A stretch of DNA of 64,000 bases from DASUPK01 sp963833375 (GTDB lineage Bacteria; Actinomycetota; Thermoleophilia; Solirubrobacterales; 70-9): the NCBI GenBank assembly GCA_963833375.1, contig CAWHXR010000001.1, positions 248,001-312,000 on the forward strand, in the 5' to 3' direction. The notes beneath the pieces were generated by a model. That model had not been told where the DNA came from. It worked only from the letters and a program-made list of their open reading frames with translations, and did no database searches. This document shows, piece by piece, positions 40,218 to 47,786 of this stretch. A program made the position numbers and the translations under genes. Numbering within the stretch: the stretch's first letter is position 1; the number at the start of each line of letters is the position of its first letter.

Positions 40218-40672
40218 TGCTCGGTCGCCTGCTTGACGTCGCGGACGGTGATCCGGCCCTCCGCGCCGCTGCCCTCGATCTCATCGAGGTCGACGCCGAG
40301 CTCCCCGGCCTGGCGGATCGCGGCCTCCGTGGCGTTGTGCTTCTCGGCCCGCTTGCGACGGCGCCGCTCGCCCAGCTCCATCACCTTCTCAGTCGCCTTG
40401 CGGGTTGCGGCCAAGCCGAGGTCCTTCGCCTCGCGCCTGGCGGCCGAGCCGAGGTCCTTGGCCTCGTCGGTCGCGGCCGCTCCAATCTCCTTGGCCATCA
40501 TCTTGGCCGCTTCCTTGGCGAGCTTGGGTGCGGTGATCGCCTGCGCGCCACCCTCTGCACCCGCGCCGTTCTGTCCCTGACCGGCCGCTCCCTGAGCATT
40601 CCCTCCCTGGCCATCTCCACCCAGTCCTCCAAGGGCACCGCCAAGTCCGCCGGCCGCCTGGCCTAGCCCCCC
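40214..40672 (-). CDS. C-terminal part of the hendecad-repeat protein, with E3-binding-like domain
   Basis: In this frame the sequence continues from LLGGLGQAAGGLGGALGGLG through a Gly/Gln linker to alanine-rich helices (APKLAKEAAKMMAKEIGAAA, RREAKDLGLAATRKATEKV) and ends with IRQAGELGVDLDEIEGSGAE, GRITVRDVKQA. The last 35 residues match the E3-binding/peripheral subunit-binding fold of 2-oxoacid dehydrogenase E2 proteins. It is joined to the upstream frame by a one-base shift at the C6/G6 run 40667-40672. The open frame extends back to 41131, but that portion is shadow sequence. Confidence 0.6.
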   Translation of the reverse strand, partial: GGLGQAAGGLGGALGGLGGDGQGGNAQGAAGQGQNGAGAEGGAQAITAPKLAKEAAKMMAKEIGAAATDEAKDLGSAARREAKDLGLAATRKATEKVMELGERRRRKRAEKHNATEAAIRQAGELGVDLDEIEGSGAEGRITVRDVKQATEQ

Positions 40673-41657
40673 AAGCAGCTTCTCCGGCTCCGTCGGCCGC
40701 CTGGCCGACACCTTGACCGAGCCCACCGACCGCCTGGCCGGCGCCCTCACCAAGCTGGCCGGCCGTCTGCCCGAGACCGCCCACGAGCTGACCCGCATTG
40801 CCCGCGGCCTGGCCCGCGGCCTGGCCGACGTCTCCAACAGCCTGGCCGGCGCCCTCGCCCACGTCTCCGACGGCCTGCCCAGCGCCCTCGCCGACATCTC
40901 CAACAGCCTGGCCGGCGCCCTCGCCGACCTCGCCGACCGCCTCGCCAGCGCCTTCCCCGACGTCGCCGACGGCCTTGCCCGCGCCCTGGCCGACCTGGTC
41001 GACTGCGTCGCCAACTCCCTTACCGATCTCGGGAAGAGTTTCGCCCGCGCCCTCGCCGACGTCCTCGACCGCCTCACCGGCCTCGCCGACCATGTCACCG
41101 GCGCCAGCGCCGACGTCCTGGACCGCCTCACTGAGGCTATGGACCAGCTCGGGATTGCGGTCGATCGTGGTCATCACTCGATCGACGATCGCCGCCACGT
41201 GGTCGAGGCGAACCTTGAGCAGCGCCTGTGCCTCGACCCCCTCGATGTCGATCTCGAGCTTGCCGAGGCGGACGTCGACTCCGACGTCGAGGCTGACGAG
41301 GTCGAGCACCTGCGCCTTGAGCGCGACGTGCGCTTCGAGCTCCGCAAGCTTGAGGTAGATCTTGTCGATCTTGAGCACCGGGACGTCGAGCAGCACGTCC
41401 GGGTCCTGGCCCGTCTCGGCCAGCGGGGAGGTGGCGTAGTCGCGGTACTCCTTCTCTGCGACGGTGGCGCGACCCTCGACGTTCTTGGCGAAGCGGTACT
41501 TCTCGGTCTTCTGCGAGGCGGACCGCGCATCGGCGCGCGGGGACATCGACTTTCCGTTCGAGCTCGAGCGATTGCGGCGAGACGGACTGCTGCCTGAGCT
41601 CGAGCGCTTCGAGCCGCCGCGGTTGGAGGAGCGCGAGCTCTTGGACTTTGTGGCCAC
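40389..41657 (-). CDS. Ser/Arg-tailed hendecad-repeat protein A (frame lost near the C-terminus)
   Basis: 422 residues as read; GTG start overlapping the upstream TAG by one base. Residues 1-50 are Ser/Arg/Lys-rich. Residues 80-170 form a conserved core (DVLLDVPVLKIDKIYLKLAE, VALKAQVLDLVSLDVGVDV, IEGVEAQALLKVRLDHVAAI). From 180 to about 325 there are 11-residue repeats of the type GEGAGQAVGDV, predicting a long amphipathic helix. After about 40672 the frame turns into Arg/Trp-rich shadow sequence, while the real C-terminus continues in the next frame (40214-40672). Function unknown; the helix type binds lipid or hydrophobic surfaces in other proteins. Confidence 0.75.
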   Translation of the reverse strand: MATKSKSSRSSNRGGSKRSSSGSSPSRRNRSSSNGKSMSPRADARSASQKTEKYRFAKNVEGRATVAEKEYRDYATSPLAETGQDPDVLLDVPVLKIDKIYLKLAELEAHVALKAQVLDLVSLDVGVDVRLGKLEIDIEGVEAQALLKVRLDHVAAIVDRVMTTIDRNPELVHSLSEAVQDVGAGAGDMVGEAGEAVEDVGEGAGETLPEIGKGVGDAVDQVGQGAGKAVGDVGEGAGEAVGEVGEGAGQAVGDVGEGAGQAVGDVGEGAGQAVGDVGQAAGQAAGNAGQLVGGLGQTAGQLGEGAGQAVGGLGQGVGQAADGAGEAAWGARPGGRRTWRCPWRTGWRWPGRECSGSGRSGTERRGCRGWRAGDHRTQARQGSGQDDGQGDWSGRDRRGQGPRLGRQARGEGPRLGRNPQGD

Positions 41658-42688
41658 TATCCGCCTCCTCCCTGCTGCTGGCCCTGTCCGGCCGGCTGGG
41701 GCTGTTGCTGAGGCTGCTGCTGTTGAGGCTGCTGACCCGTCAGCTGCCCGACTCCCTGCTGGACGCCCTGGCCGACGCCCTCAACTCCTTGGGCGGCACC
41801 CTGGCCGACGCCCGCGACGCCCCGGTTGGCACCCTCACCGACCTCGCCAAGCGCCTTGTTGGCGCCCTTCCCGACCTCCGGAAGGGCCTTCTTAGCGCCT
41901 TCGCCGACGCCGCCCAGGGCCTGGTTGGCGCCCTCGCCGACGTCGCCGAGCGCCGAGCTCGCGCCCTTGCCAACCTCCGGAAGAGCCTCCCCGGCGCCCT
42001 CACCGACGTCCTCAACCGCATCGCCGGACTCGTCAAGCAGATGACCTGTGCCGCCGCCGACCTCTTCGAGCGCCTTCCCGACGCCCTCCAGCAGCTCCGG
42101 GTTGCGATCCAGCGAGAGCAGCACGCGCTCGAGGATGTGGGTGACGTTCTCGAGCCGCGCCTTAAGCAGCGCCTGCCCCTCAACCCCCTCGATCTTCAGC
42201 TCGACCTGGCCCAAGTGAGCCTGCGCGCCGACGCTGATGTTGAGCAGCTTCCGGACCTTGGCGAGTACGGCTACCCGGGCATCGAGGTCATCGACCTCGA
42301 TGTCGACCTTGTCCACCTTGATGACCGGGACGTCGGCCAGGACGTCCGGGCCCTCCGACATGTCCACGTCCTTCGGATTGACCACCGAGTAGTCGGGGAA
42401 CTCCTCCCGCTTGCGCTTTCGACTGCGCGAGCCGCTGCGACCATTGGAGCTGGCGCTCTTGTCCCTCGGCGCTTGGGTGTCGGAATCGCTCTCGACGCGC
42501 CTCGACTCAGTGCGCGCCCCGGACCTGTTGTGCGTGGACGAAGAGCGGCTGGATCCGGACGCCCGGCTTCGGGAGCTCGCACTGGAGCGGCTCTTCGACG
42601 CGGACGAGCGGCTCCTCGACCTCGATGAAGAACTCTTGGAGCCGCCGGAGCGGGTCTTGCTGCTGGATCGAGAACTGCGCTGGGGCAT
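41657..42688 (-). CDS. Ser/Arg-tailed hendecad-repeat protein B (paralogue)
   Basis: 343 residues from the ATG at 42688. N-terminal 100 residues are a Ser/Arg/Lys tail (QRSSRSSSKTRSGGSKSSSS). Core: DVLADVPVIKVDKVDIEVDD, VRKLLNISVGAQAHLGQVEL, IEGVEGQALLKARLENVTHI. Then 11-residue repeats (GEGAGEALPEV, GEGANQALGGV, GEGAKKALPEV, GEGANRGVAGV) and a Gln/Pro/Gly-rich end (QQPQQQQPQQQPQP). Clear paralogue of the next gene over the core. First gene of the minus-strand operon of this locus. Confidence 0.78.
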   Translation of the reverse strand: MPQRSSRSSSKTRSGGSKSSSSRSRSRSSASKSRSSASSRSRASGSSRSSSTHNRSGARTESRRVESDSDTQAPRDKSASSNGRSGSRSRKRKREEFPDYSVVNPKDVDMSEGPDVLADVPVIKVDKVDIEVDDLDARVAVLAKVRKLLNISVGAQAHLGQVELKIEGVEGQALLKARLENVTHILERVLLSLDRNPELLEGVGKALEEVGGGTGHLLDESGDAVEDVGEGAGEALPEVGKGASSALGDVGEGANQALGGVGEGAKKALPEVGKGANKALGEVGEGANRGVAGVGQGAAQGVEGVGQGVQQGVGQLTGQQPQQQQPQQQPQPAGQGQQQGGGG

Positions 42689-42866
42689 CCTGCCCTTCCT
42701 CCTCCTGGATGGTCCGTTCAATCCGGTGATGCGCGGTTACCCGATCCCAACCATTCAAACACTCAACTTGGGCCGTCAGTTCAAATTTCACCTCAGCGGG
42801 TAGGCCAAGTGGACCGCCGGCGCGAAAGGCGCAGCTGGCACGGAAGCCAAGAGAGGCGAAACGACA

Positions 42867-43406
42867 ATGGCGCAGACAACGCGGTCCTCGAGCAGAAGCT
42901 CGTCGAGCGGCAGCTCGAGGACAAAGAGATCTACCAGCAGGAACGGTTCTTCCGGCTCATCCAGAAGCGCTCGGTCGAGCTCCAAGCCGAGGAGCTCGAA
43001 CGGGGGCAGCTCGACGTCCTCCCGGTCACGGCGCAGCACCACGTCGGCCTCCCGCCGTACGTCGTCGGGTGACCGCAGCGCCCGGCAGACGCCGTCGAAC
43101 GGCCCGATCGCCAAGACCGGCGGGAAGGTCGTCGAGCTGGCGTCGAAGGCGAAGGCACCGCTGCTCGCGGGTGGAGCTGCTCTAGCCGGCGTCGCCGGTG
43201 GGGTTGCACTGAAGAGCCGCAATCAGAAGCGGAGGCCGCTCAAGCGGCTGAGCAGCGTCTCGCTGCCGAAGTCCCTCAAGAACGTCGACCTCGGCAAGGT
43301 CGACCTGGACTCGCTCACCTCGGTCGCGCGCCAGGTTGGCTCGATCGGAGAGCAGGTCGGCGACGTCGCCGACGCGGCGGACAAGACCCGCAAGAAGCAC
43401 AAGTAG
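42867..43406 (+). CDS. Ser/Arg-tailed small membrane-associated protein
   Basis: 179 residues, divergent from the paralogue operon. Residues 1-80 are a Ser/Arg tail (SSSRSSSSGSSRTKRSTSRN). Then a hydrophobic helix LLAGGAALAGVAGGVAL, a basic segment SRNQKRRPLKRLSSVSLPKS and a helix SVARQVGSIGEQVGDVADAA with the same GEQVGDV rhythm as the divergent paralogues. GAGAGG precedes the ATG by 12 nt. I associate this architecture with proteins near actinobacterial gas-vesicle genes, but that is from memory. Confidence 0.7.
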   Translation: MAQTTRSSSRSSSSGSSRTKRSTSRNGSSGSSRSARSSSKPRSSNGGSSTSSRSRRSTTSASRRTSSGDRSARQTPSNGPIAKTGGKVVELASKAKAPLLAGGAALAGVAGGVALKSRNQKRRPLKRLSSVSLPKSLKNVDLGKVDLDSLTSVARQVGSIGEQVGDVADAADKTRKKHK

Positions 43407-43463
43407 ACCCGCGGCGGCGCGGAAATAACGGGATCAGCCGTACCGCCGAATCGGCCGTACCGC

Positions 43464-44213
43464 TTATCGGCGGTCGCGCTCGGCCGCGGTGAGAAACGCC
43501 TCGAGGCGCTCGTTGTAGGGCTCACCGGTCGAGGGGATCGTGTGGCCGCGACCGGGGATCACGGCGCGCTCGGCTGACAGCGACTCGGCGAGGGAGTCGC
43601 AGACGGCCTCGAAGACCGATGAGTGGTCCCCCGAGACGACGAGGACCGGGAATCGGGCGGCCGCGAGGCGGTCCAGCGGGATCTCCGCTTCCCAGGGCGG
43701 CCGCTCGCGCTTGAGGAGCTCGACTCCGTGGGCGAGCCACTCGGGCAGGTCGTCGGGCGTGTCGTGGGAGGAGCCCGCGCCGGAGCGGAACATGCGGAGA
43801 AAGGCCTCGGACGGGATCGACTCGGGGTCGCCGTAGAGCCGCTCGCCGTCGGCGATCATCTGGTCCACCTCGGCTCGGCCCTCCGCCAGCCGCAGCGCGC
43901 CGGGCTCCGAGACGGTCAGCGAGCGGACCGCCTCCGGTCGCTCCGCGGCGGCGAGCAGCGCGATCACCGAGCCATAGGAGTGCCCGACCAGGTGGGCGCC
44001 GTCGCCGAGCAGCTCCGAGAACATCGGCGCCTCGACCGCGAAGTCGTTGCGCTCGAGCGGCGGGCTCCCGCCGAAGCCGGGGCGATTCGGCAGAATCAGC
44101 TCCCAGCGCTCGGCGAGCTGCCGCTGCTTCCGCCAGGTGAGAGAGGCGCCGACGACGCTGCCGTGGACGAAGAGGATCGGCGGCCCCTCGCCGATCCTCT
44201 CAACCTCGAGCAC
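43464..44213 (-). CDS. Alpha/beta hydrolase
   Basis: 249 residues. Oxyanion loop ILFVHGSVVG, nucleophile elbow LVGHSYGSVIALLAA (GHSYGS), acid in LVVSGDHSSVF, and catalytic His in PGRGHTIPSTGEPYNE. Cytoplasmic, substrate unknown (ester, lactone or C-C bond hydrolase). Convergent with the Ser/Arg-tailed gene. Confidence 0.9.
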   Translation of the reverse strand: MLEVERIGEGPPILFVHGSVVGASLTWRKQRQLAERWELILPNRPGFGGSPPLERNDFAVEAPMFSELLGDGAHLVGHSYGSVIALLAAAERPEAVRSLTVSEPGALRLAEGRAEVDQMIADGERLYGDPESIPSEAFLRMFRSGAGSSHDTPDDLPEWLAHGVELLKRERPPWEAEIPLDRLAAARFPVLVVSGDHSSVFEAVCDSLAESLSAERAVIPGRGHTIPSTGEPYNERLEAFLTAAERDRR

Positions 44214-44296
44214 GGCGCCTCAGCTTCCGCAGGTGATCGCGCGCACCATGGTGGCCAGTCTAGGAAGCCGCTTGCCTCCGATCCGTCGCAAGAGCC

Positions 44297-44302
44297 TACG
44301 AT
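44297..44302 (+). promoter_or_regulatory. -10 box of a leaderless transcript
   Basis: TACGAT followed by 7 nt and the ATG at 44310. Confidence 0.5.
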
Positions 44303-44309
44303 CACCCTG

Positions 44310-45341
44310 ATGAAGCTGATCATCCAGATCCCCTGCCTGAACGAGGAGGAATCCCTGCCACAGGTGCTCTCGGAACTGCCGCGGCAGGTCGTCGGCTTCG
44401 ACCGGGTGGAGTGGCTGGTAATCGACGATGGCTCGACCGACCGCACCGTCGAGGTGGCCCGGCGCCACGGGGTCGACCACCTGGTTCGGTTGACCACCCA
44501 CCGGGGGCTGGCCACCGCCTTCCAGTCGGGGCTCGACGCGGCTCTCAAGCTGGGAGCGGACGTGATCGTCAACACCGACGCCGACGGCCAGTACAGCGCC
44601 TTCGACATCCCACGCCTGGTCGAGCCCATCGTCAGCCGCCGAGCCGACATGGTGGTCGGCGACCGGCAGGTGCAGACCGTCGAGCACTTCTCCCCCACCA
44701 AGAAGCTCCTGCAGAGGCTGGGAAGCTGGGTCGTCCGCCGGGCCTCCGGCACCAAGGTGCTCGACACGACCTCCGGCTTCCGCGCCTACAACCGCGAGGC
44801 GGCCCTCCAGCTGATCGTCGTCTCGCGCTACACGTACACCCTCGAGAGCCTGATCCAGGCCGGCAAGATGTCCGTGGCGATCGAGGACGTGGCGGTCTCG
44901 CCCAACCGAACAGACCGCGAGTCGCGGCTCTCCGGATCGACCTCGGCCTATGTCAGGCGCAACGCCTTCGCGATCTTCCGCGCCTACACGCTGTACGAGC
45001 CGCTGCGCGTCTTCATGCTGCTCGCCATCGCCTTCGGCGCGCTCGCGCTCGCGGCCTGGTCGCCCTTCCTCGTGGATTGGATCGTGAACGGGGACCGCAG
45101 CGGCCACATCCAGTCGCTGATCCTGGGCGCGGTCCTGATGCTCGCGGCGGTCCAGATGTTCGCCCTCGGCATCATCGGCGACGCGCTCGCCGGGCAGCGG
45201 GCGATCCAGCAGCGCGTCTACGAACGAGTCAGGCGGTTGGAGCTGGAGGCCGGCGTCGGCCCCTCGCACTACGAGCGCGGCGATCGCGACCGGGTCCACC
45301 CGCTCACCGTGGAGACGATCGAGACCACCGTCGCCCGGTGA
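44310..45341 (+). CDS. Glycosyltransferase family 2 with C-terminal membrane helices
   Basis: 343 residues. DPM1-like GT2: LIIQIPCLNEEESLPQVLSE, EWLVIDDGSTDRTVEVARRH, GLATAFQSGLDAALKLGADV, IVNTDADGQYS (DxD), and DTTSGFRAYNREAALQL. Two C-terminal TM helices (VFMLLAIAFGALALAAWSPF, LILGAVLMLAAVQMFALGII). Likely transfers a sugar to polyprenyl phosphate or a lipid. An open frame upstream to 43623 is antisense to the hydrolase and rejected. Operon with the methyltransferase. Confidence 0.9.
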   Translation: MKLIIQIPCLNEEESLPQVLSELPRQVVGFDRVEWLVIDDGSTDRTVEVARRHGVDHLVRLTTHRGLATAFQSGLDAALKLGADVIVNTDADGQYSAFDIPRLVEPIVSRRADMVVGDRQVQTVEHFSPTKKLLQRLGSWVVRRASGTKVLDTTSGFRAYNREAALQLIVVSRYTYTLESLIQAGKMSVAIEDVAVSPNRTDRESRLSGSTSAYVRRNAFAIFRAYTLYEPLRVFMLLAIAFGALALAAWSPFLVDWIVNGDRSGHIQSLILGAVLMLAAVQMFALGIIGDALAGQRAIQQRVYERVRRLELEAGVGPSHYERGDRDRVHPLTVETIETTVAR

Positions 45342-45985
45342 GCGTCCAGGCCGCCGAGACCGGCGGGAACGTCTACGACAAGTACTGCACGTCCAACCCC
45401 GTCGCACGACGGCTGATGGCCGGGTTCATGGGCGAGCTCGACGAGCTGGTCGGACTGACCGGGGCGAGCGAGGCCCACGAGGTCGGCTGCGGCGAAGGAG
45501 AGTTGTCCATTCGCCTGGCGCGGAGGGGGCTGCGGGTGCGAGGCACGGACGCTTTCGGTCAGGTGCTCGAGGAGGCGCGGCGGCGCGCGAGCGCGGCGGG
45601 TGTGGAGATCGGCTTCGAGGCGACTCCGGTGGAGGAGCTCGAGCCCGAGGGGCACGCCGCCGAGCTGGTCGTCTGCTGCGAGGTGCTCGAGCATCTCGAG
45701 GACCCCGAGCGGGCCCTGGAGGTGCTGGCGCGACTGGCGCGGCCGTGGCTGATCGCGAGCGTCCCCCGAGAGCCGCTCTGGCGCGCGCTCAACCTGGCGC
45801 GCCTCTCCTATGTGGGTGAGCTCGGCAACACGCCGGGCCACCTGAACCACTGGTCGAAGGGAGGGTTCGTGCGGTTTCTCACGCGGCTGTTCGAGGTGGT
45901 CGAGGTGAGCAGCCCGCTCCCCTGGACCATGGTCCTCTGCCGCGCCGCCGGCACATCTGAGAGAAGCGAGTACTCGCCCCACTAG
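45338..45985 (+). CDS. Class I SAM-dependent methyltransferase
   Basis: 215 residues. GTG start overlapping the previous stop (GTGA). SAM motif AHEVGCGEGELSIRLARRG (E-x-G-x-G-x-G type), acidic D in VRGTDAFGQVLEEA, motif AAELVVCCEVLEHLEDPERA and LARPWLIASVPREPLWRAL. It ends with a typical methyltransferase C-terminus (FLTRLFEVVEVSSPLPW). Likely methylates the lipid or glycan product of the preceding GT2. Confidence 0.88.
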   Translation: MSVQAAETGGNVYDKYCTSNPVARRLMAGFMGELDELVGLTGASEAHEVGCGEGELSIRLARRGLRVRGTDAFGQVLEEARRRASAAGVEIGFEATPVEELEPEGHAAELVVCCEVLEHLEDPERALEVLARLARPWLIASVPREPLWRALNLARLSYVGELGNTPGHLNHWSKGGFVRFLTRLFEVVEVSSPLPWTMVLCRAAGTSERSEYSPH

Positions 45986-45988
45986 AAT
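45983..45988 (+). promoter_or_regulatory. Putative -10 box with a very short leader
   Basis: TAGAAT with 10 nt to the ATG at 45999. It overlaps the last codon of the methyltransferase, so the next gene may have its own transcript. Confidence 0.4.
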
Positions 45989-45998
45989 CGCCGCCTTC

Positions 45999-47786
45999 AT
46001 GAGGGCTCTGCGACAGTCGCTACAAGCACTCCGTGCCCGCCCAGGCGTCGCCGCCGTGGTGACGCTCGGCTTCGCCTGGGGATTCGTCATGCACCAGATG
46101 GGCTGGGCCCAGATGGCCCACTTCGACCAGGTGCAGGCCTTCTCCAAGGGCCAGACCCAGATCGACCAGTGGCACTGGGACACCAACGACAAGGCCTGGG
46201 TGGACGGGCACTACTACTCCGTGAAGAGCCCCGGGATGGCCGCGCTCAGCACCCCCCTCTACGTCGCGATCAAGGACCTTGGCGGCGAGAAGCTCGCCCG
46301 TGCCGGCGTCGACAACGCGGCGCGCACGGCCCATCCGAAGTGGCTTCCCGACAGCGTCGTGCCGCTCGAGAACTACGGCTACGACGTCGAGCGGGGGCTG
46401 CGCGTCGAGGCCGCCGTCCAGCAGGCGACGCCGATCGTCTGGGCCCTGACGCTGCTCGCGGCCGTGATTCCCGCCGTGCTGCTGCTGCTCGGGGTGCGGT
46501 GGGCGGCGGATCGGTTCGTGCCCGGCTACGGGACCGCGGCAGCGATCACCCTGGGTCTCGCCACGGTTGTGATGACCTTCGCGGCCGAGTTCTTCTCGCA
46601 CGTGATCTCCGCCGGATTCGGCTTCGCGGCGTTCTGCGTCCTGATGAAGGAGAGGGACGGCGCTCCCCGCCGCGGCCTGGTGGTGCTGGCCGGCCTGCTG
46701 GCGGGGCTGGCCGTCACCTTCGAGTTCCAGACCGGCCTGGTCGGCGTCGTCCTGTTCGGATACGCGCTCTCGCGCCCACATGACACCGGTCGCGCTGGCG
46801 CGCGCGCTCGCATCCTGCTGCGCCGCGGCGCCGCCTACGCGGGGGGGGCAGCGCTCGGCGCGCTGCCGATGCTCGCCTTCAACTACTGGGCCTTCGGCAA
46901 CCCGCTCAAGCTCGCCTACGGCTACGCCGTCGCCTTCCCCGGCGTCAGCGGACATGACGTGCTCGGCCTCAACAGCCACGGGTTCTTCGGCATCACCTCG
47001 CCTCGATTCGACAGCGCGGTGAGCCTGCTGCTCGCGGGCCGCGGCCTGCTCGTCCTCACGCCGATCGTGGTCATGTCGGTGATCGGCGTGATCTTGATGC
47101 GAGGGCGGGGACACCGCGCCGAGGCGAACACGATCCTCGCCATCGCCGCCGTCTACTTCATCTACAACTCGGGCTACTGGCTACCGTTCGGCGGCGGCAC
47201 CCCGGGCCCGCGCTTCCTGATCCCCGCCCTGCCGTTCCTGGCGATCGGCCTCGCCTTCGCCTACAAGCGTCTGCCGGCCCTGACCCTCGGCCTGGCGATC
47301 CCCTCGGCGCTGATGATGCTGATCGGGACCCTCACCTACCCGCTGATCGGCAGGCAGGGCACGGGCACCTGGGCCGACTGGCTGATGGAGGGCAGGCTCG
47401 AGCACACCGTCCTCACGGCCTTCGGCGTGACGAACGCCTGGCTCGCGGTCGCGCCCTTCGTCGCGGCGGTGTTGACCGTGGTCGTACTCACCCTTCGCGC
47501 GACGCCCTCCACCTCCCTCTCCGACTTCCGCCTGGCCGTGGCCGCCGTACCGACCTGGGCCGTGGTCTCCGCGGTCGGCCCCGGCATCGCCGGCGACGAC
47601 ATCAGCCCGTTGGCGCGCGGCAACACCTCCGCGCTCTGGTTGGTGGCCTCGGGGCTGGTGCTCTCCCTGGCGACGCTCACGGTGGTGCGGGCGCGGGAGC
47701 GACGAGCTCAGTCCGACCCGGAGGTGCCGCCGGCGCGGGAGGCGGCGCTCAGGGCGGAGCTCGCGTTCGACGAGCCGACCTCGTAG
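45999..47786 (+). CDS. Large multi-pass membrane protein, glycosyltransferase-like (GT-C type?)
   Basis: 595 residues with about 12 TM helices. The first extracytoplasmic loop has QMAHFDQVQAFSKGQTQIDQ and WVDGHYYSVKSPGMAALSTP, and a later loop has NYWAFGNPLKLAYGYAVAF and FFGITSP. This resembles actinobacterial GT-C-like proteins of unknown acceptor, which use polyprenyl-phosphate sugars. A catalytic Asp/Glu of GT-C type could be Asp43 but this is not proven. It overlaps the next convergent gene by 79 bp. Confidence 0.65.
   Translation: MRALRQSLQALRARPGVAAVVTLGFAWGFVMHQMGWAQMAHFDQVQAFSKGQTQIDQWHWDTNDKAWVDGHYYSVKSPGMAALSTPLYVAIKDLGGEKLARAGVDNAARTAHPKWLPDSVVPLENYGYDVERGLRVEAAVQQATPIVWALTLLAAVIPAVLLLLGVRWAADRFVPGYGTAAAITLGLATVVMTFAAEFFSHVISAGFGFAAFCVLMKERDGAPRRGLVVLAGLLAGLAVTFEFQTGLVGVVLFGYALSRPHDTGRAGARARILLRRGAAYAGGAALGALPMLAFNYWAFGNPLKLAYGYAVAFPGVSGHDVLGLNSHGFFGITSPRFDSAVSLLLAGRGLLVLTPIVVMSVIGVILMRGRGHRAEANTILAIAAVYFIYNSGYWLPFGGGTPGPRFLIPALPFLAIGLAFAYKRLPALTLGLAIPSALMMLIGTLTYPLIGRQGTGTWADWLMEGRLEHTVLTAFGVTNAWLAVAPFVAAVLTVVVLTLRATPSTSLSDFRLAVAAVPTWAVVSAVGPGIAGDDISPLARGNTSALWLVASGLVLSLATLTVVRARERRAQSDPEVPPAREAALRAELAFDEPTS

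Noticed and set aside
40713..42628. Long plus-strand frames opposite the hendecad-repeat genes
   Set aside because: They are low-complexity mirror frames created by the repetitive GC-rich coding strand; the minus-strand proteins have the conserved core and operon overlaps.
38491..43406. A gas-vesicle gene cluster
   Set aside because: Several proteins recall accessory genes near actinobacterial gas-vesicle clusters, but no GvpA, F/L, G, J, K, N or S sequence is present in the window.
43623..44309. N-terminal extension of the GT2 gene
   Set aside because: It is antisense to the alpha/beta hydrolase; the -10 box and family N-terminus place the start at 44310.
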